Assembly (NCBI GenBank): GCA_036971475.1
Contig: JBAIZL010000002.1
Location: 46,420,229 to 46,484,228, forward strand
Length of the DNA stretch: 64,000 nucleotides
Direction of reading: 5' to 3'
Source of the DNA: Prosapia bicincta
Lineage: Eukaryota; Arthropoda; Insecta; Hemiptera; Cercopidae
Notes under the pieces: generated by a model
Seen by the model: the letters and a program-made list of their open reading frames with translations, nothing else
The model's database searches: none
Told to the model about the DNA's origin: nothing
Part shown: piece by piece, positions 36,524-48,905 of the stretch
Layout: each line of letters opens with the position of its first letter
Position numbering within the stretch: the stretch's first letter is position 1
Made by a program: the position numbers and the translations under genes

Positions 36524-39500
36524 GTGTATACAAAACCTGGTCAAAATATAAAATCTAGGGATAAACGTGACCTTACAAGTTATGGAGTAATCCTCAAAAA
36601 GTTTGTCCCAACTATGTCCGTATGTTGGTATAATTTTATTGCAATGAATATTGCTTCCTGAACACAATTACTCTAGGTTTTTGTTATTACTAGATATTTC
36701 ACATACCCAAGATTGCCTTTATTAGAGACAAATTAGCAGTTTCAGTTTTGTCTACTTTTGAAACGTTTAAAATTACCAATCTAGCAAAATAAAAAAAGTG
36801 CTACAAGCACATATTTTTATTTACACTTTGTGTTATAAAATAAAAATATTACTTTCAAAAACTATTTTTACGAAAGTGATTTTTTTAAACTTTAAATAAA
36901 ACATATCTGTTCCTTTCAAACCTAAATCATTATATTAAATCATCGCTAATAACGCGTTGCATGGGCCTGAACTTCACACTGATATGAGTGTAGGTGAGAT
37001 TATCAACATGAAAGTCAAACAAAGCAAAATTAATTCTGATATAATTAGAGGAAGGGTATATTCACCAAAAATCTGCTTCGAATTTTTCCATCGTCATTTA
37101 TGTTATGTATATAATACTTCAAAAACTATATAGTTTAGGCATTGTATGCTGATGTATCTAATAATTAAATAATATATTAATATTTTATTAGGATCGGACA
37201 TATCTTGAAATTGAATTGTAAGTTAGTATTACATTCCGTAATAACTTTTATAAATGTAACTAAAACTAAAAAATTTCTTGTAACCCATATTTTGCTTCAC
37301 TGCTTATTATTTTGTTATACAGTAGAATTTTTTAATAATGTACAAGTAGATGAGATTTTACACTTAGCTATAATATTTTACCCCGAATTCCCTGTTTTTT
37401 ATTACATAGTAAACAATAAATGTTTAAAATGGACAATATATTTTGAAAAAGTTAATATTTGAAAAACTGTAAATGTTATCGCTTTTACATGATCATAATA
37501 ATAATTTCAAAGAAATGAATATTACACTAAACTAGCAGAACAACATATATTTTTTATTTTAATACCTACAAATTTAATATCGTAATTAAAATTCAACCCT
37601 ATCTTGTGATTTTAAAATAAATTTATTTAATTAGTATGATAAATTCCATCACAAAATAAGGCAAATCCAATAATTCTTCAAGTGCTCACTTATTAAAATA
37701 TGTAGGCTTGTGTAGATATAGGTTTTCCGCTATATATTTTTGAAAAAAGATAAATTTATAATTATTATTACCGTAAGAAAACCAAATATAAGTTCTTAAT
37801 GTTTCTAATAACAGAAGATTTTTATCCGAACAAAAACTGACATTACAAAATCAGTAAGTAAGGTTCAACTTAGGACAATAAATAATTCAGTGTTGCACTT
37901 AAACCTTTACTTAGTGACTTACCTTACATTACTAAACGAATGTTTCAAATGGAAAACTTGCTACTTATCAACTACATCAGCGACCTGGTAATGCTTTTGG
38001 AACTAATGCTATTAAAATATACATACATTTATCCAGTACAAAATTGTAACTCTAAGGTATTTATATTTTTATCTGTTTCCTCTGTTTAAAATAAACTTTA
38101 TGTTTCTAATATTCTAAGATATTTAATGTGTCATTTTAAAAACACGTGTATACGCCACATTAAGACAAGTTAAGATACTACGTCAGCTAAGAAAGGGCAT
38201 GGAATGTATCGTGACATAAAGTAACACAACTATCGTATTTAATACATAACGACTCCACCGATAATAAATATATAAAATTCAAGATGGTTATGGATGAAGT
38301 TACGTCATGGCTCCAAGCATTTAGATCGACTCTAAGTAGCTCAAAACCAGGAATCTGAGCTGATCATTGATGTGGATAGTCATACCTGACATCTCAAGAG
38401 AACTAAAACTCGTGCATAAGCGGTGTACAACAAAAGGAGACCTAACCTCAATGTTCTCGTTACCAGTCTTGATTATATAGAAGTGAAAGTCGTTAGTCAG
38501 TTGTTTCTATTGGTCACAGCAATGGAAGGTGTTGTTAGTGCGTAATAAGGATTGCTTATAGTTTTTCTCAAGATTTTTCACTTGCCTACGAGTCTGATAA
38601 ACTCGGAAAGTGCTGTCTTAAAAAAATGTTCACTTTAAAGGTTTGGGCGATGAAATGAACTCAGAACAAAAGCTGCCAAACTGATGAAAAGAATCATGTG
38701 GCGGCCCATTATCAGTGTCTGACGTAATTATCAATTTGTGTTAAATAAATAATATTGGTTGAATCCTTTTTCATAAATATGACTAGGTGGAAAAACCTTT
38801 CAAAAGAACAGTTTCTTTTATTATTTAACTTGGGAATGTTTGATATAATCTAATTTATACCAAACATATACGCTTTTTTATTAGAAAGTATGTAACAAAA
38901 GTGTATTTTCGAGATAACTGTAAAGTTAAATTCAGATAAATAGATTATATTGTGAGACTATAAACAAAAAAGTTTTATGAAATTGAAATAAAACGTTTAC
39001 GAAGCTATTACATAAACGTAATACATTTTTGTGGTACGTATTTCGTTCAATCTTTTATCAATTGGTTTGTCCATTATTTTATATAGACTTTGACACCTCG
39101 CATATTAGATGGAGAACGAACACCATAGCAATGATTATAACAATGATGTAATTAATAATAATCAACAAAATCTCAACGATAACATTAGTAATAGTAACAA
39201 TTAGAGCTACATCGGTCTTTTCTATAAATTATCAAAAGTTATGTCGTACACAATTGTACACAAATTCACAATTGGTTAAATTAATAATCTTAAATCACAA
39301 CTGTCTCAAAAATCACTAATCAAAAATTAATTTTTGAAAAAAAACTATTTCGACTAAGCTACGTTCTCACTAGCATTTACAAGGCATTATTTAGAACACC
39401 AATGACATAATTAACTTACCTATTGTAGCAAGAGAATAAATAATGAGTAATGCAGTGAAGCAAAACCGCTTTCAATCCCTTACCACCCCTTTACAACTAC

Positions 39501-40995
39501 TTGGTTTGTACAAGTCAAGTGAGATGCGTGAAATTGTCTTGAAATATTATAAAAAAATGCAAAATTTAATTATTTTTTAATAAATTACCAAAAGAGACCT
39601 GTTTTGTGTAGTATGTAACTTCTGCAAGATATGTCTAGGGATAAGGCAACAAGAAAGGTAACGACAATGGGTAAAAGTTAAGCCCATAAATGTTTGGACA
39701 AGAGGGAATAAAAGGGGTAATTTGTCATCGTCATACAAAACGTAAATTAAAAACACCGTATAAGATATATGACATATTAATTGCTTCTTTACAAATATCA
39801 TTGTTGAAATATTATTTAAACTAGATCTTTATTAGGCTAATATTCAAAAAAAAACATTTACACGCCTTGAATCATTAGAAAAAGAACTATCTTAAATGCT
39901 TCGACTTATCTACCATTATTTGCTTCCACACAACTTTTATTGTGCGTCATTTATGTTTTAAATATAGTTATTTAAAATAAATAATACATAAATAAAAAAA
40001 TACATTGTATTTCTTTTGGTAAAAATTTACAATTCATACTTTAGTAAAAACTCATATTTAGTAAAAACTAAACACTACTGTAAATAACTAATTTAGTTCC
40101 ATAAACATTTTCATTCTCATATGGTTTTGTATTTTAGTAAAGTTATGTTCAACTGTAAAGTAATAGTACAAACTCCTCATCACATTTCTGTACGAAATTT
40201 TAAGTGAAGAATTAATTACAAAGATTATAAAAAAGTACCCAAAGTTTTATATAATCCAATCATATCAGTCCAAACTATTGGCGTTTAAAGAGTGTATAAA
40301 TACAATTCTCACCTATATTAGAAATGTACAATATTTATTTTTAGTACAAATAAAATTAAATTTTTCATTTAAATTCAGGTTTTCCTTTTTCATAAATTTT
40401 GATTAAATTTTAAAATTGTTAACCATTTAATTGAGTACAAAACACAATTGAGAGTGTAAAAATACAAGTCTCACCTATATTAAAAATATACAATATTTAA
40501 TTTTAATACAAATAAAATGTAATAGTTCATTTAAATTCAGGTATTCCTTTTTAATAAATTTTGATTTAATTTTTAAATTGTTAACAATTTAATTGAGTAA
40601 AGAACATTTTAGATATGTTATGCAGGATTGAAATTACTTATTTATTTGTTATTGTGTTGTTTTTTTAAATTTAATTCCAGGGAGTTTCAGAGATTTATTT
40701 AAAAAATTTTGAATTGTTTCATAGTTTTAAAATTCAGGACTCTTCAATTATACTCAAAATTAATGCTCAACGATCCCCCATGATAATGTATTGTTTCACA
40801 TGTCATGACAGTTTTGAATTGTAGCACAATTATTACATAACATAACAAGTAATAAAATATTATTTATTTGAATTAGATATGCATTATATCCATATGTTGT
40901 AGGAAATAGTTCAATTAATGAGGATTATAGTAGATTTTGAAACTGTATATTATGTTTTACATATCCGTTTTTGTATTATTGTTAATATTATAGAA

Positions 40996-41002
<7 letters not shown>
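36523..41002. other. AT-rich stretch without supported genes
   Basis: No exon or transposon domain recognised. Bases 38140-38760 are moderately GC-richer and unidentified. The 162-bp tandem duplication at 40289-40612 is listed separately. Confidence 0.5.
40289..40612. repeat. 162-bp sequence duplicated in tandem
   Basis: Copy 1 (40289-40450) and copy 2 (40451-40612) both start AGAGTGTA and share CTCACCTATATTA, TCATTTAAATTCAGGT and TTTAATTGAGTA at the same offsets. Roughly 85-90 percent identical by eye; AT-rich and noncoding. Confidence 0.85.

Positions 41003-41036
<34 letters not shown>
41003..41036. repeat. (AT)n tract, left border of hairpin element
   Basis: A short AT run directly before the inverted repeat. 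Confidence 0.9.
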
Positions 41037-41040
<4 letters not shown>

Positions 41041-41084
41041 AAAACAACACAGGTTATTCAAATACAAGAATATTTATTATTTTA

Positions 41085-41132
41085 AATCCAAAGCTTTTCG
41101 TTGGCAAACAGTACCAACATCATCAGGAATGA
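41085..41132 (-). ncRNA. Hammerhead-ribozyme-like motif, left arm
   Basis: Minus strand CTGATGA (41126-41120), T, GTTGG paired with CCAAC, then GAAA. The flanks GGAT and ATTC can form a short stem I, giving an open-stem-I (type I) layout. The extra T after CTGATGA is non-canonical. Confidence 0.5.
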
Positions 41133-41182
41133 AAATTACAATAATTATTGTAATTATTGTACAATTGGATTATTGTAATTTT

Positions 41183-41228
41183 CATTCCTGATGATGTTGG
41201 TACTGTTTGCTAACGAAAAGCTTTGGAT
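41183..41228 (+). ncRNA. Hammerhead-ribozyme-like motif, right arm
   Basis: CTGATGA at 41188-41194, T, GTTGG (41196-41200) paired with CTAAC (one G-T wobble), GAAA at 41215-41218. Same layout as the left arm. Confidence 0.5.
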
Positions 41229-41310
41229 TTAAAATAATAAATATTCTTGTATTTGAATAACCTGTGTTGTTTTAAATTATTAAACAAGAAAACGTATTTT
41301 ATATTTATAT

Positions 41311-41315
<5 letters not shown>

Positions 41316-41372
<57 letters not shown>
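41316..41372. repeat. (AT)n tract, right border of hairpin element
   Basis: AT run after AAACAAGAAAACGTATTTTA, a tail shared with the copy at 59.15 kb. Confidence 0.9.
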
Positions 41373-41376
<4 letters not shown>

Positions 41377-44300
41377 TATTGAATATTTAATAAATTTCTA
41401 CATTAAACATTTCTAAATAATGCCCTATTAAAAATAAATGTAAATTTGTATATACAATATGTAGTTATTTTCTTGCGTTGCCCTGTTTTCAACTTGCAGA
41501 AATATTATATAGCTGAAAGTGGTAAAAGTGTATTAGAAAGTTTAGATCTTATTTAGTGAATTTATTTGCAAAATTCAGGCAAAGTTTACAGACGCGACAG
41601 GTTTAAGAGAGTATTTATTCTTCGCTTGGGAAATTAAAACTCAGCTCACATTTTGGGGTGGTTTTCACGACTTAGACTGCGAAAAAAACGATTATGTGGA
41701 ACAATACTGCGTGGATGTCATTTATCCCTTTTTAAACGAATCTACAAACAAACTAAGCATCTTTAATCAACATTTTATAAATGATTGACCCTGTGTTATC
41801 TGTATCAATATATTATTTAATGTATTAGAAAAAAAGTAACAGTAATTAATTTGATTTTAATTATTTTACACAATTCGGTATTACATATAAGAAAAATCTT
41901 TTACCTATTTTCAAACTATTAACCAATTATATTTAGAGTGGAACCATTGTTTATTTCTTTATAAATCAAATTTCTGAATTATAATATTCTGAAAAGTCGA
42001 TTAAATCTTAACTAATAAATTTGACTTTAGAAAATAAGTAGGTAAAATGTTCACTTCCTCCATCCTCAGTTCCTAACCCATAGGTCATGTTGAGACTGGG
42101 TTCTTCTTTCTTCTACCTTGGATCCTTTGGACTCTTCGGACAGCGAAACCATGGTAAGTCGTTGCGATTTTAGTTACATTTTCTACGAAATGAAAGTACG
42201 GATAACCGATTCACGTTTAATAACTTTCGTTATAATTCGGCGAAAGATACATTCTTGTAGACAACATCTGTCCTATAGACTGTCCTGTCTAGCTACAAAC
42301 CCACATAGTTTCGTTCAGCACTTGTAAATTTGTACTAAAGACTGGCGCTTCCGTATTTATTGGCCTCCCCGAACTTCCCCTTCACCCGCTTGGTCTCACA
42401 ACTTCGATAGTTTATTTACGTGTTTAAATTGTTTCTCCCTTATGTGAAATAGCTTTCTTGAAGGCCTTTATCGTTCTTATAACTCATAAAATGTCTATTT
42501 TATTTAAATTTGCTGTAATTGTTTATTTACTGAAGTTTTATGTTTTATGATTTCACTATTGATTTTTTCACACTTTACTTATTCTTTAAATATTTCGATG
42601 GTGGTTGTAGGAGGTCAGGTTCACTAGATTGTATTTTTAGTTTTTTCTTACAACTAACTATCGGTAATAAACTCCCAAATTGTCATATTTGTTTGGTAAT
42701 TACAATTGAAATTGTTATTATTTACTCTAAAATATTGGCCTTTTCCACTCTGTTATCTTATGGTTTGCTTAAAGTTTTCTTTAACGAATAATCTATAAAG
42801 TTACAATTTATTATTTTAAATTCAAAATTATAAAAGTTTGAATTTTTTAGATTGCAAGGGCAAACTGCCCGTTGCAACATCCACACACAAACGCAGAGAC
42901 AAACACACATTTTTAAAGACTTAAGCACTACATATATTATCTCATTTTTGAAATATTAAGTTATAATGGTTTAATATCTCTGAAGCTAAAAGCCAAAAAC
43001 AATAAAATAATGACCACAGTTATGTTTTCAAATGTGAACAGTTTACGAAATAACTTATGTTTTTACCTAAAATTGAACGAACTATTCGTAATACAAATTG
43101 TAACCATAGTCAGTGCAATTATCTTTCTAAAATATTAACAGTAATCAACTACAAATGTTTTTAAAATGGTGAAACATTATTCATTTCATAACCAAAAAAA
43201 CTAAAATCCAAAAAGCTAAAATGTTAAAATCTATTATAACGGTGCGAATACTAGGATAGCATTTATATGATTTACTTTTTAACTATATCGAATTATTATA
43301 TAAGGTTGCCTCTTTTAAAAGTATTATTGGCATGCATTACATTTGCACTAAACATAAATCAAAAAACTTCTTCTGAAAAAATCTTAAAAACTTCAGTTTA
43401 GTTTTAATATTATTTACATTTTTAGGATTCTTATTAAAAATCTTTTCTCCATAAAAGTTATTGTTTAATAATCATTAAACGTTTGATAAAATTGTTTATT
43501 AAAAATTATTTTTAAATGTATAGTATAGATCAGGAATTAAAATTGATACATAAACATATGGCAAATAATATTTATCTACAGAATTATTAAAATACCATTT
43601 ATTAACATTTAAGCAGCATTGTAATATTATCAATTACTTTTAAAGTTTTTACTTCTAATTTTTTGTTAAATATATTACACTTAAAATCACTGGTTTATTT
43701 TAAATTACAAAATTCACAAGTGTTACAAATCATGTTCAAGCTCTAATCGAGTTTCAATTTACTTGCCAGCTCATAACAACGACTTGGAGGAAGCAGTTAG
43801 AGAATGGCTAATCTAAAGATCTTCTACTACCATTAGGCCACATAAGCAAAACTTTCCAGGAGAGAGAAAGAAAATCCAGTCATTCAGCTAATATTTAGTG
43901 TTCAAAAGTACTCATATATTGTGTTAAAACATTAAAGTGAAATATTTTGTATAATATTTTCAAGGTTAACTGTACACTTTAAATGACTGTATTTTAGAAT
44001 ATTTTAAAAATTATTTTCAACTACATTTTTAATTTTTTGTTTGTTTAAATACTGTACCATAAAATAGCATTAAGTTTAAATTTCAGTAAAATTATTTTAT
44101 TAAATTTATATATTATCATTTAATATATGTTGTTTCGTTATAATATTTTAACTACATTAAACTACAAACTTATAGACAAGACATAATATAATAATACTGT
44201 GGTCGGGAGGAAACAATGATACTCAAAATATTGTGGTTTATTTCTTTTTAATTTTATTAACATTGTGATTGTATAACTTATTGTATATTGTTATAATCGA

Positions 44301-47300
44301 TAAAACACTAACGGCCTGCGTTAGAGTGTCTCGTCAGAACTTGAAAACAACGGTTCAGAATCCATTGCTAGGTTCAAGTTATAAATAAATCATCACCTAT
44401 AACATTTAAAGATATTTGATATTAACGTAAACTGTTTCTTTACATTATCTGGTTACCTCTTAAAATGCATTTAACGGGCCATAACATATGAAAGGGAGAA
44501 TAGTGAGTCCGTACCAGCGCATGCGTGGCTGCTGTTTGTTGTCTGCATAACCAAATCTCTAAAATATTTCTCTTAGGTTTCTGAAATTTCAAGTTGTGTG
44601 TAAAAGGTCTGACCCCAAACTTTATATAGTACTAAGGATGGATAATTAAAATAAATATTCACTTTCAGCTTATAAGCAGAGAACTTTGCGGCTTAGAAGT
44701 TTTTTCATTAGTTTGATCAGTAAGAATAGAAGAATTAATGTTTAATAATTTCTATTACGAAACATATCTAAGTTTAGGAAAATTAAACTATGGGAATCGG
44801 ACAAAACTGTAATTTATTAATCTCACAGGTATTATACAACATTTATTGCAAAATTTTGTTTTGTATTTTCTGATTGCATTATCATAATCGTATACAAATC
44901 TTTTTATTAATATGGAGAATAAACTATTCACGACTTTTGGGCGCGACCTAATTTTAAGCAATGAAAAATATTTCAATACTTTAATTAAAAACATCTCTAA
45001 TAAAGGTTTTCAAAAGTTTTTTTAAAAATAGACATAAAATTATATACGAATTAAAACTTGCAATACAATAATTTCCAAAAATGTTCACCTTAAAATAGAA
45101 AATAATGTTCCATCGTATATTATTCCCGATAATTGTTACTAACATTAATAATAATTAATAATGTAATAATATAACATTATTAATAATGTAATTTTTTGTT
45201 TTTAATGTATTTTACAAAATATTTATTGTTTTTTTTTTTTGATGGTTGAAATAGATGAAACTTGTGTGAATTTGGGATTGAAAATACTAAGTATGTTTCA
45301 AAAAAATTTTTAAAGAATTTATTTCTAAGACAATTTTGTTTGAAATGTTGACACACGTTGACTCGAAGCGAAACCCCATTTAAAAACCGTATACATATGA
45401 TGTTTACCTACAGAAATGTTAATATATTCTTAGCGGTTATACGTCAACATTTGCTATAATTGTGTATTTATTCTGCTAAGGACTTTTGTGTTACACATTA
45501 CATGCCATTTAATAATTTTATTTATTTATTCTTATTTTTATTTATTCTTTTTACATCCCCTAACTCCTTTGTGTTTCTACCGGCCATCTCAGCATCCTCT
45601 TTCCTTTCCCTGATGTAACCACTTACCTAGTCCGTATGATAAAATGGTCTGTTCATGTATCCTTTGATAGTCAATCTGGCTCAATATTTGGATTATGCAA
45701 TAGTGACTCTTAAATTAAATTTAATAAATAACAGCTAATTGGACAGTAACAACTTTTTATTTTAAAATTTACTAATTAATTATTTTACCCAATTTTCAAC
45801 TGTTATCATTAAATTACTTTTTCATTTGATTATTTAATATTAGATCAAATTGTATTTCGCTAAATGGTATTTAATGTAATTAATTTTATGAATACATGTA
45901 GGCCTACATTATCAACAAATAATTTTTTAATCTCTTACTTACATTCTAGTAATAATCAAATTATTTAAATTTTCTTAATTTTTGTCATTGCCCATGTTGC
46001 TTACTTAGTGGATGATTAATTTTGATTTTTCATATAGTTACATTTAATTAACTTTTGATACTAACAGTAGACTACCTTAATAAATACCCTTAGGTGGGCT
46101 AAATAAAATCTTACTGTCTACAATTGAACATCAGGTACATTTATGATAGCTACATTTTATTACACTTGAACATTTAATTACATTATATCCTTTTCTATTT
46201 GTGATGTGTATTTGAGTAACATGAAAATCTTATCTTATTATATTTTGATCAACATTCCTTATAGTATTTACTAATTAATTTTGCAAAAGATCTATTAATT
46301 TAAAGTTTATATTCTAACTTGCGTCTCTTCAATTATGGTCACTGATATAAATTTTGTTTGTCCATTTTGAACATTTATATACTACTAATTTAAAACACAT
46401 TTTACATTCATAGTCTATTCATGTTTTAGAATTTCAACAAAGCTATCTATCTGCGTCCAAGGCATATCTGACATAGCCTATTATCAACCTAACTCTCTCA
46501 ATGTACAATTAAAAATACCTTGTGTTCCATAGATTGTCTTCATTTGATATTATATTCTTTCAAATAAGGGATTTTAACAAATATTTTCTTATTATGGTGA
46601 TTTCAGAACAAAACAAAACTATTCCTAAACCTTATTAGTGATTCTTAATACATTTTATAACACATTATTTATTCTTACATAATACACAATTAAATTCATT
46701 CAAAATACTGTTATATTACAAATTATAATTTTCATTAATATATTTCAATAAATTAGCTTATCGATAAAGCATCTTGAAAGTAAAACCTATTTAAAAACGT
46801 ATCCTTGACAAACTAATGGGTGTAGTCAACATTAAAGTTTATATTTATATTTTGAACTAAATTACTTATAAAGTTAGAAATATTAGGAACACATTCAATA
46901 TTAAAAGTAAGAATTTAAACTCAGTAAAAACCTGGTCAGATGCCGGCTTTGCCTAACTTCTTTGAACATACTGCTTTTGATTTCTTGGTACTGGTTAATC
47001 AATTTAAATAATTTTTGGTCCCTTCATGTTGCTCTGTGAACTTGCTGTCTTTGCCCCGTCACCTCTAGTGTACACCTCACATAACTTATAACGGTCTTAC
47101 GTCATCTTAAAATATTTGACTTCCCACTAATTCAATAGCTTCCGCCGTAGTTTGCGTTCTCGTAGCGAATCCCAAACGACGCTATCTGCTTCGGTTTGGA
47201 AAATTAGGATTTTTTTTCTTTCCGACCAATATTATTTACGTTCCTATGACAACTACTGGTTTTTTGTGCTCAATTGTCTGGGTTTTTCATTTGTAGGTGT

Positions 47301-47929
47301 TTTATACTACCGATCTTTTACTAAGATGATTTGGTAAATTTTCTATCCTTCCAAACAAATTTCACTTTTATATATCTTCATACCATTTGTTTTACTTTAA
47401 TCATTTTGTATATGTACTTTTGTAATTACAACCACTCCTTCATTAACTAATAAGGTTTTTTGGCTAATAAGTTTTAATAAATAATGTAAAACTGTAGTAT
47501 ACACACATTAACACATAATCTCAGCCCTTTTCTTCTTTCTTTTAGTCCTGACACTTCGGAAGCATAAGCAAATCCTTATGCGATCTTAAAATCGTTACAT
47601 TAAAACCCAATGTAAGAAATATATTGTTCAATAACTAGATTAACAAATCAGTAGTATTTATAACTCGAAGATAGATACTCCCTCGTTGAATTTATACTTC
47701 TCGATACAAATAAAAAACACCAGATGGAAAGTTTTAAGGAAATATCGATGCGATGATTTTACAAAACACTGTTAAGGTAATGACACGAGTCTTTAGAATG
47801 AAAGAGATTAATTTTACTACGACATCCCCTTATATTCTAATGTTTCTAATTTTGTACAAAATACTACAGAATTAAAAAGATGTGGGGCTAGTTATATATA
47901 TATACTATAATATGTATTCTTGTGTATTA
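41373..47929. other. AT-rich stretch without supported genes
   Basis: About 6.5 kb with no defensible exon. GC-richer islands at 42050-42430 and 47000-47340 are unidentified. Bases 42084-42151 could be a short first exon. A 9-bp hairpin next to CTGACGA lies at 44305-44337. Bases 45150-45195 hold overlapping AT palindromes. Confidence 0.45.
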
Positions 47930-47984
47930 ATAAAGAAATACAACAATTTACAAATACAAGAATAACTTGTTGAATCTACAATTC

Positions 47985-48030
47985 AAAGCTTTTCGTTGGA
48001 AAACAGTACCAACATCCTCAGGAATACTAA
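47985..48030 (-). ncRNA. Hammerhead-ribozyme-like motif, copy E 3' end
   Basis: Minus strand CTGAGGA (48021-48015), T, GTTGG paired with CCAAC, GAAA. G at the variable position of CTGANGA is allowed. Confidence 0.5.
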
Positions 48031-48857
48031 AGACTTAACATCAACCACACATTTGCAAACCAGATGCTACAAACAGCGTTGCCAAATTTATTACAATGTT
48101 GTCAACCTATTACTTTGCTACCCCAACATGAGAAACATTGAATATACAGTAGTATCAAATGTAGACTTTACATGTATTTGTTCATTTATTAACTTATTAT
48201 TAGTATTATATTTATGCATTTCTAATGCCTCGTAAATGTTCATTCTCAGGCCTTTGTTAATTTCTTTTACAAGCATCATATTATCTATATTAGGACCTAT
48301 GTGATTATTTTCAATACAATGACTAACAAAATTTGATTTATAAATTTCTGGCTTTTTATATGCATTGAACTGCTATTTATATCTATCTTTAATTTTTTTC
48401 TTAGTTTGTTCTATATGAACTTTATTACAATAATCACATTATATTTTATATACACAGTTTTTGTCATGCGTCTTAATAATGTTATTATTATTATTTATTA
48501 TATTTATTAGTTTATTATATGCGAATTTGATATTGCTACCTTTAAAACATTTTTTGTAATATTTTTTATTTCATTACCAAAAAATGTAAATGAAGTCCAT
48601 ATGACATTATCATCATTATTTTTGTAAATTAAATTATTAATTTGTTTCTTTAATATATTAAAGTTAATTCTAATATAATATAATACTAAGTTATTAAATG
48701 AAAAAATACAAGTAAAGTCTAAATTTGATACTACAGTATATTCAAAGTTTGTAATGTTGGGGCAGCAAAGTAATAGTTTGACAACATTGTAATAAATTTG
48801 GCAATACTGTTTGTAGCATCTAGTTCGTAAATGTATGCTTGAAGTTAAGTCTCTAGT

Positions 48858-48905
48858 ATTCCTGAGGATGTTGGTACTGTTTGCCAACGAAAAGCTTTGA
48901 ATTGT
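48858..48905 (+). ncRNA. Hammerhead-ribozyme-like motif, inverted 5' copy of element E
   Basis: CTGAGGA (48862-48868), T, GTTGG paired with CCAAC, GAAA (48889-48892), then AGCTTTG. Confidence 0.5.

Larger units (their letters stand above)
41038..41276. mobile_element. PLE-derived long inverted repeat with hammerhead-like motif in each arm
   Basis: Left arm (41038-41143) and right arm (41171-41276) are inverted copies of about 105 bp, almost identical, separated by a 27-bp spacer rich in ATTATTGTAATT. Each arm reads CATTCCTGATGATGTTGGTA, a loop, CCAACGAAAAG (right arm CTAACGAAAAG), CTTTGG, TATTCTTGTATTTGAATAAC and ending GTTGTTTTAAA. The module is the same as in the PLE copies at 34.8 and 48-49 kb, so this is a terminal-repeat-only derivative without coding sequence. 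(AT)n tracts lie on both sides. Confidence 0.88.
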
